IMG/VR virus record: IMGVR_UViG_3300023237_000006
Location: 47,926 to 111,925 of that record
Direction: 5' to 3' (one strand)
DNA length: 64,000 bases
From: a virus
Part shown: positions 1-11,200 of the stretch, in pieces
How the letters are laid out: each line of letters starts with the position of its first letter
Numbering within the stretch: the stretch's first letter is position 1
Made by a program: the position numbers and the translations under genes
The notes under the pieces: generated by a model
Databases searched by the model: none
What the model was told of the DNA's origin: nothing
The model's input: only the letters and a program-made list of their open reading frames with translations

Positions 1-1253
1 TTCGAGTTTTCTGTACTAAATTCTATACTCGTTTCATATTTATTAATATTATCTTCAAGCTGAATTTCAAATTTTTCATACTGTATTGAGCCAGATTTAT
101 TAAACGTATTTATATAATATATAGAACTACCAACACCTCTGAATGTTGGGGAGGCCAACCCCTGAGGGGTGAGTAGAGGTACTCTAGGTGCAGAAGATAA
201 TACAAATAATATATCATTAAATTTATTATATTTGCAGGCTAAAATCTTTTCATTTTTACCCGTTATTTTAATATCAGCTATCCACGAGAAAAAGCTATCA
301 AAAACCCTAACTATATTTGCCCCTGAATCATGTACGTATATAGTATCATCTGCAGACTCTATACGTTCTATATTACTAAATAAATTCTTTTGATTTGATC
401 GATCTATAGCCCCACCAACACTCTCTTCTAGTAGTAGCTTTTTATCTGTTGAACCATCACTAAAGAAATTAGATATATCGTATTTAAATATAGTATTATT
501 AGAGGAATCGGCAATAAACATCTTCTTACCTTCAATACATACATCTACTATATTTTTAAATTCTAGCGTCTTATTGCTATCAATTTTAGACCCACTAAAT
601 GTAACATTAATAGTATTATATGCACTATCTGAGGATAATGTTATTAATTTAGTGCCAGTACATGCAAAAATTATATTATTACCATCATTAGTCTGTATAT
701 TATCAAACCTCCGGATTAAATCTAAATCATTTAGGCCGACTTCATTGCTAGACACTGTATCAGCAATATATTCCCCCGCGTGCCATTTCAAATCAAACCC
801 TCCATCAGCTGTTGCTGTTAATATCTCAGTTGCCGTCGACACATCAATATCTGCCGAAACACCTGCCCAAAACGTCTCACCGGATGGTATATTATTGGAG
901 GCTATAAATAGCTTACTATATAAAAATATTGTATTTTCATATACCCTATTAAGTACACTATTAAATGCAGTATATGATATCGACTCATTAGCAGGCACTA
1001 ATATATTTTCACGAGTATACGGGAATAGCAGACTATCCGATATTTTACGATCTTTAAAATATTTAGATTGGTAGTAATCACATTCAATCTTATTATTACT
1101 AGTTAATAATTTTGATTTATCGGTTCTATACTTACCAGTAGTAAACACACCATTATTGATATTAAAAAATCCTTCATATGCACTACCATCTAATAATAGC
1201 TCACCGCTATCAGCATATGCATATCGCTTTTTAAAGAGTTCAGATATTTTCAT
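1..1253 (-). CDS. Large virion structural protein, C-terminus beyond window
   Basis: Reading leftwards from an ATG at 1253, the frame has no stop to base 1, so about 417 N-terminal residues are visible and the gene runs out of the window. The start begins MKISELFKKRYAYAD and sits 1 nt after the stop of the upstream gene (TAACATG), which suggests translational coupling in the minus-strand virion operon. Repeated stretches such as IFACTGTKLITLSS and KKMFIADSSNNTIFKYDIS resemble beta-propeller (NHL-like) strands. Function is inferred only from position and composition: a tail-fibre, baseplate-edge or other virion protein. I do not recognise a named family. Confidence 0.75.
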   Translation of the reverse strand, partial: MKISELFKKRYAYADSGELLLDGSAYEGFFNINNGVFTTGKYRTDKSKLLTSNNKIECDYYQSKYFKDRKISDSLLFPYTRENILVPANESISYTAFNSVLNRVYENTIFLYSKLFIASNNIPSGETFWAGVSADIDVSTATEILTATADGGFDLKWHAGEYIADTVSSNEVGLNDLDLIRRFDNIQTNDGNNIIFACTGTKLITLSSDSAYNTINVTFSGSKIDSNKTLEFKNIVDVCIEGKKMFIADSSNNTIFKYDISNFFSDGSTDKKLLLEESVGGAIDRSNQKNLFSNIERIESADDTIYVHDSGANIVRVFDSFFSWIADIKITGKNEKILACKYNKFNDILFVLSSAPRVPLLTPQGLASPTFRGVGSSIYYINTFNKSGSIQYEKFEIQLEDNINKYETSIEFSTENS

Positions 1254-1254
1254 G

Positions 1255-4200
1255 TTAATAAGATTTAAATTCGATATTTTTAATATTGACGGATGCAGGT
1301 AGGGTTTTGGTTATATCTAATACTATAGCTTCTTTTAAATTAGAATCAGGAAGATCCTCAAGTAACTCCCCCTTTATTATTATATTAATATCATTTGATT
1401 TGCTAGGCGCTCCCTGCCACTTATAGTACGCTTTAATTGTCTCCATTTGATTATTTTCCCCCGCCGGAAGTGAAACGGTTAAATTAGGCATATCTATATT
1501 GTTATAGTATAAAAACTTTATATCTATATCATCGACTGCAGTCGCGTAAAATTTTGGTTGTTCCATTTGAAGACCTCTACATAAGTATGACCCTGGCATT
1601 TTTATGTAATCCGCTAATAATAAATTATTAAAGAAGTTTGTACCTCCCACACAAAGACCATCTGTTAATAACGACTCAATATTATACTTTGCAGGATTAA
1701 ATATATACTGTTCGACCTGATGAGAGTCTATAAAGAGGGTTATTGTCCCCCTTTTTGTATCTACCCTAATTGCAAAATGGTGCTTACTCCCGGGTAGGAA
1801 TTCTTCTAAATCATAATTAAATTTTGCAATTAATTTATCTGTACTATTTCTTGTATTGTCTATCTTAAAATTAAAGTGTAGCTGATTTTTTTCATCAATT
1901 TGATCTTGAAGATATTTAAAGTTAGTTAAATTGTACCTATAACTACTCCCATCACACTTACTATTAAACACTACATTAGTCTCTATAGATACTGACTCCA
2001 CTAAAGGGTTACCTACACTATCTTCTAATATTTTAATAAGATAATTATTCTGCTTTTTTTCACTAATAGTACTGTTTGCAATAACAATAGGGTATTCATA
2101 TAACTCGCCGTTAATATACTCTCGAACAATATCTACAGCAATTGCATTACGGCTCTCATTTTCTGCTAAAGGAGCTCCAGCAAATAGAGGGAGATTATAT
2201 ACTGTTGTACCATTATCTCGCATTTTTATTAAGCTCTCACCTTTAATTATAAAAATATTATTATCAAAAACAGCAAAATCTTTAATAGCTACTCCTGATA
2301 GGGGAGTGGGTGGTAGTACGATACCTTGCCTACTTAAGGTAAATGAATTTAATGTATTATTATTTTTTAATAAAATCTGACGTGAGGAGTGATCATATGA
2401 TTCGAGAGCTAGTGTAACATTTTCAATGAGAGTCAGAGCATATAAATCGTTAAATTTAATAGTCTTATCACCTCGGAACCCAACAATGTTACCATTTATA
2501 TCCATAGATATTGATCTAATTTTATAAACTTCTCCACTTTCTTCTGGTATAATAACTGGATCTAATATGGTGACCTCCTCTGTATGTAAATCTAGTTCTA
2601 CTACTCTACCCTCTTCATTTTCCAATATATACAACTTCCCACCAAAATTATAATAGTTTATATATCCGGTTATTTCAGTAAGCTTCTTACTGCTATATAT
2701 AGGGCCATTTGATTGGATTTTATAAATGTTAAAACTATCTGTTATAGCATACATATCATCTAAATGATCAGTTCGTATTAGATCTATAATTTTTTCACGG
2801 TTGCTGCTTGTCCTGATGGGCCTGACTGTATGTAGCCGTCTACCATTTGTATTATATATATCAATCGATTGCTTAGATTCAGATTGAACCGCAACAAATG
2901 GGGTTATAGCCTCATCGTTTGTCACTGAAATGCCTCGATTGTTGTAGGACCCTAAAATTTGATGATTTATTGACTTCTTCCAATCGAGTCTACGAAGCCA
3001 GAATGACATTGTTAATTCAGAATTTCTATTAATTAATTCATTATCGTTGGTTAGGTAGTAAGAATTATCTAAATTATATATATTGCTATCCACATCATCA
3101 TCGCTAATAGCTGGCTGTAATCCTCCCCGTGATGATTTAAGTTGTAATCTATCTAAAATTATTTCATCATCTAAATGCTCTAAAAATTGCTTTATATAGG
3201 TAGAGCCAATCCGCTGATATATATATTTGCTATCTGGTATAATAGCTAAAGTACTCTTGATATCAAAATATTCATCTAGATTATTTTCTGCCTTTATTGT
3301 TTCTCCTAATGAAGAGAAATACCCGTGACTCACTGCGCTAGATGAAAGAGCGTTGAATTTATTAATAGCTTCAGGTATATAATACCTATCCAGCCACACG
3401 CTAGCACCACCACCACCACCTGATAGCCAGGTGCATAAGTATTCTCCGGTAGCCGCTCCCGGCATTACCCCCTCATTCGCTGTATATAATCTATCTGCAG
3501 TATGGGGAGAGTCCCCAGGGAAACTTCCACACCTGGCAAATAATGTATCATTAATATTTATCTGTGTATATGGGTATAAGCTCTTCGGCGTTGTAAATGT
3601 GTTATATGTATCTGGATAAAATTTAAAATTTTGATTATAATATGTATATGTAAAGGATATATCAGTGTTTCCTTTTTCTTCGAAGCTTCCGGTTTGCATC
3701 CCTTCATAAGATCTTAGATCTACATTCGGTATTTTTTCTGAATTATATTGGGTCATGTAGTCCCCTCGCATTATAGTATTATCATTACTTAAAGCATTCT
3801 TAAGAGGCAGCATATTTAATTCTATATAGTCCCCAGTTATATTACTATATTGTGTAGATAAAAAGTAGTTAGTAGATTGATTAAAAATGCTTCGACTATT
3901 GTCAATTTTATTATTAAAGTCCTTATATGATACCCATGAAGTATCTATTTTAGGGTGTATATCTTGAATTATATTTATATTATCTATGCTAAATTTAGTC
4001 GTCGAGTTAAACAATATACTACCTCCTGAGGAATTGTAATTTGTAAGAGTAAGCTGATCATTAACGACGCTTACCGTTTTCCTATACTCACCTTCAACTC
4101 CGCTTATTAACTTCACAAGGGTTAGTGTATTGTTATCTATATAATATTCAAATAATGTATCATCGATGGTAGTCGGTATACCCTCTACTACTACCTGCTT

Positions 4201-4701
4201 ATTAAACATCAATTTATCGTCTTGATTTACGGTTAAATAAAATATATTATTTTTAGATTGATGAGATACGCGACAAAATATTGAGTTAATTAGATTAATC
4301 TCAAAATATTTACGACTTTCGTCTGATATACTATCATCTTGTTTGACTAAGCATGGGTATGTATCCTTTGAGAAGTCACTCGTACTTTCACTGATATATA
4401 TATATTTACGAGACTCAACATCACCTTCACAATTATCTATATATATAGGAGTTACTATATTATTAATTATATTCGATATATTATTAAAATTTAATATATC
4501 ACTCCCTCTAATTTTTTTAGATAAAAAAAGCGCACTATAATTATTAATATTTGCAGCCTTCACATCTTGAAGAGCGGCAGGCTTATGTATCGATATATTT
4601 GTCGATTCAATAATATGCCTAGTAGATTTAATAGAGAACTCCTCATCAACAAATCTTGCGCTTAAACTACGAGCGCTGGTACTAAAGTATACGGTATCCA
4701 T
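1255..4701 (-). CDS. Large virion protein with LamG-like and propeller-like segments
   Basis: The 1148-residue product has no catalytic motif. The N-terminal third is beta-rich. Around residues 410-440 there is a glycine-rich stretch followed by VWLDRYYIPE. Near residue 570 (ELTMSFWLRRLDW) and again near 990-1010 (KHHFAIRVDTKRGTITLFID) it resembles concanavalin/LamG folds. The stretch between them looks like repeated propeller blades. It lies in the minus-strand string of giant virion genes, with 1-nt spacing to the next gene. A late box (CCTAAATA, 4711-4718) lies just upstream of the ATG. A tail fibre or baseplate-associated adhesin is plausible but inferred. Confidence 0.8.
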   Translation of the reverse strand: MDTVYFSTSARSLSARFVDEEFSIKSTRHIIESTNISIHKPAALQDVKAANINNYSALFLSKKIRGSDILNFNNISNIINNIVTPIYIDNCEGDVESRKYIYISESTSDFSKDTYPCLVKQDDSISDESRKYFEINLINSIFCRVSHQSKNNIFYLTVNQDDKLMFNKQVVVEGIPTTIDDTLFEYYIDNNTLTLVKLISGVEGEYRKTVSVVNDQLTLTNYNSSGGSILFNSTTKFSIDNINIIQDIHPKIDTSWVSYKDFNNKIDNSRSIFNQSTNYFLSTQYSNITGDYIELNMLPLKNALSNDNTIMRGDYMTQYNSEKIPNVDLRSYEGMQTGSFEEKGNTDISFTYTYYNQNFKFYPDTYNTFTTPKSLYPYTQININDTLFARCGSFPGDSPHTADRLYTANEGVMPGAATGEYLCTWLSGGGGGASVWLDRYYIPEAINKFNALSSSAVSHGYFSSLGETIKAENNLDEYFDIKSTLAIIPDSKYIYQRIGSTYIKQFLEHLDDEIILDRLQLKSSRGGLQPAISDDDVDSNIYNLDNSYYLTNDNELINRNSELTMSFWLRRLDWKKSINHQILGSYNNRGISVTNDEAITPFVAVQSESKQSIDIYNTNGRRLHTVRPIRTSSNREKIIDLIRTDHLDDMYAITDSFNIYKIQSNGPIYSSKKLTEITGYINYYNFGGKLYILENEEGRVVELDLHTEEVTILDPVIIPEESGEVYKIRSISMDINGNIVGFRGDKTIKFNDLYALTLIENVTLALESYDHSSRQILLKNNNTLNSFTLSRQGIVLPPTPLSGVAIKDFAVFDNNIFIIKGESLIKMRDNGTTVYNLPLFAGAPLAENESRNAIAVDIVREYINGELYEYPIVIANSTISEKKQNNYLIKILEDSVGNPLVESVSIETNVVFNSKCDGSSYRYNLTNFKYLQDQIDEKNQLHFNFKIDNTRNSTDKLIAKFNYDLEEFLPGSKHHFAIRVDTKRGTITLFIDSHQVEQYIFNPAKYNIESLLTDGLCVGGTNFFNNLLLADYIKMPGSYLCRGLQMEQPKFYATAVDDIDIKFLYYNNIDMPNLTVSLPAGENNQMETIKAYYKWQGAPSKSNDINIIIKGELLEDLPDSNLKEAIVLDITKTLPASVNIKNIEFKSY

Positions 4702-4710
4702 TTACACTTA

Positions 4711-4718
4711 TATTTAGG
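4711..4718 (-). promoter_or_regulatory. Late promoter box (CCTAAATA)
   Basis: T4-like late -10 box on the minus strand, 9 nt before the ATG of the gene starting at 4701. The spacing is longer than the usual 5-6 nt in this genome. Confidence 0.5.
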
Positions 4719-5244
4719 ATAATACTATATTTATAACGTCACCAGACTCAGTCTCTACTATACAAAAAACGTTATTATTGGTAGTATCAGTTAATTGAGT
4801 ATTAATTATGCTAACATCCCCTAAAGTATCATAATAACTATCCTTATAAATATTAATTGGGATGCTATGTAACACCTCTCTATAGTCGGAATATCTAACA
4901 AGTATTTGTGCTGTTATTGCTCCATAATCTATATTATTATCTTCAACGGGGTAATGGCTCTCATCAAATTTAAATGTATGATCTGCCCCGGTAGATATTA
5001 AAAATGTGTTATATCGTGCAAAATTATATGTTATAGGGGTATTAATATGGTCATTTTCAACTTTATAATTTTTATACTCTATAGCAGACCCGTCGCCATA
5101 ATCTATCTGTATACGTGATACGATTGTATTATCTAATGCCAGTGAGGCGAAGTTAAATGTAACATCCGTTTCTCCCTTTATATAAAGAGTATTATAGGTC
5201 TGATTACCTTCTGCTGGGCCGCCGGTTAAATGTACTGTTTGCAT
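4714..5244 (-). CDS. Small virion protein, beta-rich
   Basis: The product is about 176 residues (MQTVHLTGGPAEGN...), beta-strand rich, with an Ig/PKD-like region (RIQIDYGDGSAIEYKN). I chose the ATG at 5244 because AGGA precedes it by 5 nt. An in-frame ATG at 5250 is also possible, and it lies 1 nt from the upstream gene's stop. A longer reading from 5331 would overlap the upstream gene by 80 nt and is unlikely. Function unknown; the context is virion structure. Confidence 0.7.
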   Translation of the reverse strand: MQTVHLTGGPAEGNQTYNTLYIKGETDVTFNFASLALDNTIVSRIQIDYGDGSAIEYKNYKVENDHINTPITYNFARYNTFLISTGADHTFKFDESHYPVEDNNIDYGAITAQILVRYSDYREVLHSIPINIYKDSYYDTLGDVSIINTQLTDTTNNNVFCIVETESGDVINIVLS

Positions 5245-5251
5245 ATTCATC

Positions 5252-8248
5252 CTAATTAAATTTATATTCACCTGTATCTTTTGAATGTATAGGATCTGTA
5301 TTAAGTTCAGATCCAGACAATAATGAAGCACTCATACTGTCAAAAAAGTTATAGCTATAACCGTTTTGTGACATTGGGTATGCCCTTATGCTTTGTATAT
5401 TGATAGATTTATCATTATCCTTATGATTAAATCTCATATTAAAAAATGTTGATTGATAATTACCATCATTTCCTGCCCACGTTAATGAGAAAATATTATT
5501 TCTTGAGTTGTGAGTTAGAGATGGCTTGGTAATATTAGTTATGTTTATACCTATAGCACTAAGAGAGAATAGTGATGACAATTTATTATAATCATCACCT
5601 ACCGGGTATATCTTCTTGACCTTATTTCCAGAAATATCATAAGCATATATTTCTGGAAATACACTTTTACTATTTGAAGAGGAAAGTGTACTTAATAACG
5701 AAGTAGTGCAAAAATATAATTTATTGTAGGAGTTAACATAAAATGGATTACTCACCCATTTAAATGGATCGCTTAAGGGTACATTATATACAAAATTATC
5801 AGATATACCGATTGAAGATTTAAATTGATTATCCGCAAATTTGAAATCTTGAACTATAAAATCATTAGTCGTTTCAATAATTATGGTATTGTATAATATA
5901 TCAAAATATGTAATATCTCCGTCGTATATAGAATCTCTTACTATACTATCATATGAACTAAACACCCCACTCAGCGCAGCGCTCAACGGTAAAATCGTAT
6001 TAGTCTTAAAGTTATGAACGAATACATTACCTGACAACTGCTGTATATAGCTAAGCGATTTATCAATAGCAGCTTCGCTTGAATTATCAAAAATTGTTGT
6101 TGAATGGGGTATCTCTTCATCAGATCGTGGGTATATATCGTTAGTATATAGTGTTTCGCCTCTATATAATATATCCAACCCGAAGCTCTTACCATCTATG
6201 ATAAAAAAATTGTTGGAAGATAATATTGGAGCCGCTGTAAAACTCGCTTCGTCTATAGGTGAGGATATATTCGAATTATTAGGGTTTATACCCGCCTCTA
6301 TAAGTATACTATAATAGACTTCAGCGTTATCATGTTCTTTATTGAATCTGATGTCATCAGCGCTCATTTCATCAACTCCCCGGAAACCACCGCCATCATA
6401 TATTACACTTTTCTCTAAAAGATAATCTAATGACTCATTATATGTAGTTTCAATATAGGGGCAGAACTCTCTGAAATATAAGGAACTAATATCATCTCCT
6501 GTGAGATTAAACATATGAGTACTCAAATAATTGTATCCGGTGGAGTAGTTCCCACTACCATATGGTACCTCTTCTATAGTTCTTGCTGTAAGACCTGTAC
6601 GCGTCGCATACCCTAAGTATAGATCATCACTAGATAAGCTATAGTTAAAATTATACCCCTCTATATCATCATAAAATACATGACCGTCAAATAATATGCG
6701 ATCTTTATCCTTAGCACTATTTATCAATAAACTAGCACTCTCTATTGATCTTCTACCGGTAGATTTTTTTATAAGGCCAAATTGATTCCCATATAAATCA
6801 TGTTTTAAATTTGCCAATATCCCAGAATTATACAGCTTAGTAAACAGTGGAGTAAATACAGTATTTTGATTATTTTGTGTATTTTCATTGCTGTTATAGC
6901 TATAGGCTAGTGTATCATATGGCGTACTAAATACATCATTTACGGAAAACCCATGACCAGCTGATTTTTTAAGTTTACTTTCATTTATAAAAAACTCAAG
7001 AGGGTAATTCTTGAGTGTATCTTCTGTAAAATTAGATACGTTACCATATAGATTTGGGTCTGGAAATATATAAATATTATCAGGTTCAAGCTGACCAATA
7101 TCCTTTATTGAAAAGTTCTCAATAGCCGTTTTAAATGTCAGCTTCCCTAACTTATCTGGCTTAAAAAACAGACCAAGTTCTCTCGCCGATTTCCTCGACC
7201 CCTCCGGTATAGTGGCTGTAGATGGGAATCTTTTATTTGAATAATTCTTTGCAGGGGATTCAGCTTCTGCTAATATACCGGATGTGAAATCAGTCAATGT
7301 ACTATTAGTAGATAAAAAGTAAATATCAGTACCTAGATATTTTGATAATATTTTCTTTCTTATATCTAATCGATATTCACTATTAGGTTTACCGTCTCTT
7401 ATTGTCTGCTCTAATGTATTACTAGGTGTACATATTAGATCTACTAAACTTGGGCTATAATTTACCTTAAATAAATCTATATTATCTATAATTATCGGCT
7501 TCTTAAAAATATCCCTCTTTAGAGACTCTTCAAAATCAGTAAAGAGGTCGAGCTCAAAAACATTCGTATTTGAAGACCAATATGCTGCACGCCTACCGGT
7601 AGCGTTATAATCACTTGCGTTCGAATCAGCACTGATATCAAAATATTCAGAATATGTATCATATAGCTCCTCTATTTCTATATCTAAATCTTGAATTATT
7701 GCAGATAAACTAGTATTTAAAAGATTATAGTTATTATAACCATATTCAACAAATACATAGTCATAAATTGTATCGAAAATTCTCTGAGTAGACTCCTGAG
7801 TGGTTCCTTTGGATTTGACTGAAGCAGTTCTAGTCTTCAGTTTCTCTCTCTTTTCAATATAAAATTCACATATATCCGAAAGTTTTAAGCTGAAAAATGG
7901 GATAGCGATCGCTAAATCTTCTTCACTATCATAATCTATATTACTTAAAAATCTCTTCTCCTCTAATGTAGTATAATTTAAGGCGATATTACGCAGTAGA
8001 TCAATGTATTGATTTTTTACATTTAATATTACAGCCTCCTTTGATTCACCCTTATGTACATACCAGGCTTCTAGATAATCTTTATATGCATTATTATATT
8101 GTTGAGGTGTTCCTATATTTTCAACCTGCTTTACAAAAGCATTAAAAGTAAACGGTTCACTAAAATCCAACCACCTATCTTCTTCTGTAGATAGATTTGT
8201 AATTGAGTTAGATACACTGATAGATCCATATACAGGAATAGGCTGCAT
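5252..8248 (-). CDS. Large virion structural protein (998 aa)
   Basis: The N-terminal 200 residues are helical and charged (for example YIEKREKLKTRTAS), and the rest is beta-rich with repeated aromatic and Asn/Ser-rich strands. No enzyme motif is visible. The ATG at 8248 is preceded on the minus strand by a perfect T4-like late box, TATAAATA, with 5 nt between box and ATG. The size, late promoter and position between giant virion genes support a tail or baseplate-periphery component. I do not recognise the family. Confidence 0.8.
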   Translation of the reverse strand: MQPIPVYGSISVSNSITNLSTEEDRWLDFSEPFTFNAFVKQVENIGTPQQYNNAYKDYLEAWYVHKGESKEAVILNVKNQYIDLLRNIALNYTTLEEKRFLSNIDYDSEEDLAIAIPFFSLKLSDICEFYIEKREKLKTRTASVKSKGTTQESTQRIFDTIYDYVFVEYGYNNYNLLNTSLSAIIQDLDIEIEELYDTYSEYFDISADSNASDYNATGRRAAYWSSNTNVFELDLFTDFEESLKRDIFKKPIIIDNIDLFKVNYSPSLVDLICTPSNTLEQTIRDGKPNSEYRLDIRKKILSKYLGTDIYFLSTNSTLTDFTSGILAEAESPAKNYSNKRFPSTATIPEGSRKSARELGLFFKPDKLGKLTFKTAIENFSIKDIGQLEPDNIYIFPDPNLYGNVSNFTEDTLKNYPLEFFINESKLKKSAGHGFSVNDVFSTPYDTLAYSYNSNENTQNNQNTVFTPLFTKLYNSGILANLKHDLYGNQFGLIKKSTGRRSIESASLLINSAKDKDRILFDGHVFYDDIEGYNFNYSLSSDDLYLGYATRTGLTARTIEEVPYGSGNYSTGYNYLSTHMFNLTGDDISSLYFREFCPYIETTYNESLDYLLEKSVIYDGGGFRGVDEMSADDIRFNKEHDNAEVYYSILIEAGINPNNSNISSPIDEASFTAAPILSSNNFFIIDGKSFGLDILYRGETLYTNDIYPRSDEEIPHSTTIFDNSSEAAIDKSLSYIQQLSGNVFVHNFKTNTILPLSAALSGVFSSYDSIVRDSIYDGDITYFDILYNTIIIETTNDFIVQDFKFADNQFKSSIGISDNFVYNVPLSDPFKWVSNPFYVNSYNKLYFCTTSLLSTLSSSNSKSVFPEIYAYDISGNKVKKIYPVGDDYNKLSSLFSLSAIGINITNITKPSLTHNSRNNIFSLTWAGNDGNYQSTFFNMRFNHKDNDKSINIQSIRAYPMSQNGYSYNFFDSMSASLLSGSELNTDPIHSKDTGEYKFN
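5259..5266 (-). promoter_or_regulatory. Possible late promoter box (TATAAATT)
   Basis: Near-consensus late box on the minus strand inside the end of the upstream gene, 8 nt before the ATG at 5250. Confidence 0.4.
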
Positions 8249-8253
8249 ATTAA

Positions 8254-8261
8254 TATTTATA
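8254..8261 (-). promoter_or_regulatory. Late promoter (TATAAATA)
   Basis: Perfect T4 late consensus on the minus strand; the 5-nt spacer TTAAT leads straight into the ATG at 8248. Confidence 0.8.
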
Positions 8262-8272
8262 GCATATTACGC

Positions 8273-11200
8273 TTAAGAGCAAAGAGATGTGGTAAATAAA
8301 CCAGTACCTTCAATTAAAGTATATCTTAAAGCTTCACTTACCGAACCATCTTTACCTACCCATTCCGCATTTGAGCTTAGAGCCTCATTTAAATTATGAA
8401 AATTAGAGTCTTCCCAGTTCAGTATACCTTCTAATTGCGAGTTCTCTGGAGTAAAGTTAATTGTATATAAATCATATAACTTTTCTATATCCATATATGT
8501 AGCACTCACTGGTAATACTAACGGCCATCCCCAACCAGCGTCAAAACTACTCAACGGAAATGTTTGATTAAGTCTCATTTCACCTGCATATGCACTCAAA
8601 ATATTAGTATTAAGTAATTTATAATTATTACTAAATTTACTCTTCGCAACTATAGGCTCGGAAAATTCTCCTGCAGTTAATAAAGTAGTCTCCATATTGT
8701 CGATCTTTAATTTGAGATTAGTTCCATAAAAGTTATTAGGTATCGGGTAATTTTGTGAATCGAAATTATTAGTATATTGATTTCTACCAGCCCATAAACG
8801 AGATTGTTTAATTGAGAATATATCCATCAATCGTTTTAAATTGGACGGTATAGAAAATCTAAAATTCTCAAAGGACTCTAGATTAAACCCGAGCATACTA
8901 TACATATTATATAGAGAATCTATATTACATAAGTCCACATCAGAATTATTACTAACAAAATCTGAAATTTTATCATATACTCGCTTACCTAGAGTGTTTG
9001 GGGATGAGCTTAAATTACCTACTATAGACCCTATTAACTCATCAAACATTACCGTATCGTCAAACAAGGCCTCTTGATATCTTAAACTCTTATAGTGTTC
9101 TGTACTATCGAAGGATTCTGATTTTTTCTCTACTTGATACTTATTAGAATTATATATATTAAAGTTTGAGCTCATACCAGTCGCTACAGCAGACATACTG
9201 AATGTAGTTGTAGCATATTTTAATGCCCACCTCATCCCGGTCCAGTCACCTCTTGCCTCAATTAAAGAATTACTACTTACAGTAGCTATTGTAGTGTTGC
9301 CAGTTTCAACGTAAGATCCTGAAGCAACCCCAGTTATAGATTTTGTTGAGTTATTTACAAATACTATATCCCCAGTACCAACTGTACCTACTCCAGTTAT
9401 ATCACTTGAAGAGTTGGTGGTAGTAATAGTTGATATATTTTTTAATTCAACTCCAGATAAATTTAGGATACCATAATCATTAACATTTATATTAAAGATA
9501 GCATGATCGTCTGTATCAATAGTAATATGGCTCGATCTCCCAGATATAGAATATACTGCAGTTGTTACACCTGAAGCATCGTTATGGTGAAAAATTTTAT
9601 CATTATAACTAGAAAGAGCTTCATAATATGTACTCTCGTCTTGAGCGATTATCCATATATTATTACTCGTATCTATGCAGAGGTCTACTGGAGTATACCC
9701 CCCAGTCAAACTTATAGAGCTCAATGTGTTACCTAAGGTATCGTATTTAACCAATTTAGATGTGAGGGATGTAGAATATGTCATCCATATATTATTATTG
9801 ATATCAGTATCAATCGGCCCCGCACTATAATTATCTAGACTAACTACAGCTAGTAGATTATTATCATTATCAATCTTTATAGCGCTAGAGCTGTTATAAA
9901 ATGATCCCCAGATATCTTTATTACCATCTATAGCAATATTTGACCCACTATTGCCCGCTGCTACGGTTAGACCGAAAGAGGATAAATGTGTTGTAGATAG
10001 CGGGGTCGAGAACGCATCATATTTCTGCAAAATTCCAGACTTCAAAGCTGCCCAGGCTGAATAATAGGAACCTGTATGTGTATTATCTTCTGGGAATAGG
10101 CTATGTGGTATATATGTGCTATTGTAATTTGGGGTGTCATATACATAACTAGCTACTGGAATAGTTTCCTTTACAATAATACTATCAGACCCGAATTGAG
10201 TCTTTAGTGCAAAACTTATATTTAAAGATTTATTAATATCGCCACATCCTACGATTCCAAGCATTGGGACGGTATCGGAGTAGTTATATGTTTCATTAAC
10301 TATAGTATCTGCAGATAGGTATAAATCATTCAACGTGAAATTACTATCGGATGATAAATAACTATTTGAAAAGTGCATATACCCCTTCCAGTAGCCCCCT
10401 GCACTCGATAGATTATCTGTGTACGTGCTTATAATAGATGGCTGCGCAGATGTAGGTATAGCAACACCTGCCCCAGATACAACATTAATTTTTATTTGAT
10501 ATGGTTGTGTAATATTACCTACTGCGGTTAAAGTGGGTAAATAATTGGAGGCATATTTACTTGCATCCTTTAATCTTATAACAAAAGGTATACGTGTATC
10601 AGTGTATTGAATATTAGATAATTTAAATGTATCTATATTATCTTCAATACCATCAATACCGTTTTGAGAAAATGTTAAGGTATTAACACTCAAATGAGGG
10701 GTTATAGTTAGATTAAAGCTGGCTGCAGCCGTATTTAGCGTTGGTAGCTCAGATCTATTATATATATTCTTGTAATAGTTATTTTCATAAGATACTCTAT
10801 CATCGAATTTAGATGTATCAAATCTTATAAGACCTAATATAGCAGATCTATCTTTCAACCATTTATTATCGGTTGTTATTTTATCGGAGCTAATATATAC
10901 TCTTTCTGTACTATATGTTCCTGCAACTTCCGCGTCTGTATCACACTTACGACATCTTACAATATTATCCCCAGATACTTTTGCATATATTATATCTTTA
11001 GGGTGTGTTGTAATGCTATCGATTACTTTATATTCAGCTGTAGAGGTAATAGTATTAAAACATCTACTATAAAATTTGACACTAGGTATTAGGTGAGCAT
11101 ATTTGTTGGAGTAATACTGATCATGTGTTAAAAAATCCCCTCCTGACGCATATAAATTAACAGTAATGCCTGAACCAGATAGCGAATTATAAGTTTGCCA

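Noticed and set aside
574-1074. 166-codon plus-strand reading frame
   Set aside because: It lies opposite the partial virion gene (1-1253, minus), which has protein-like sequence and continues the operon. The plus frame is a shadow.
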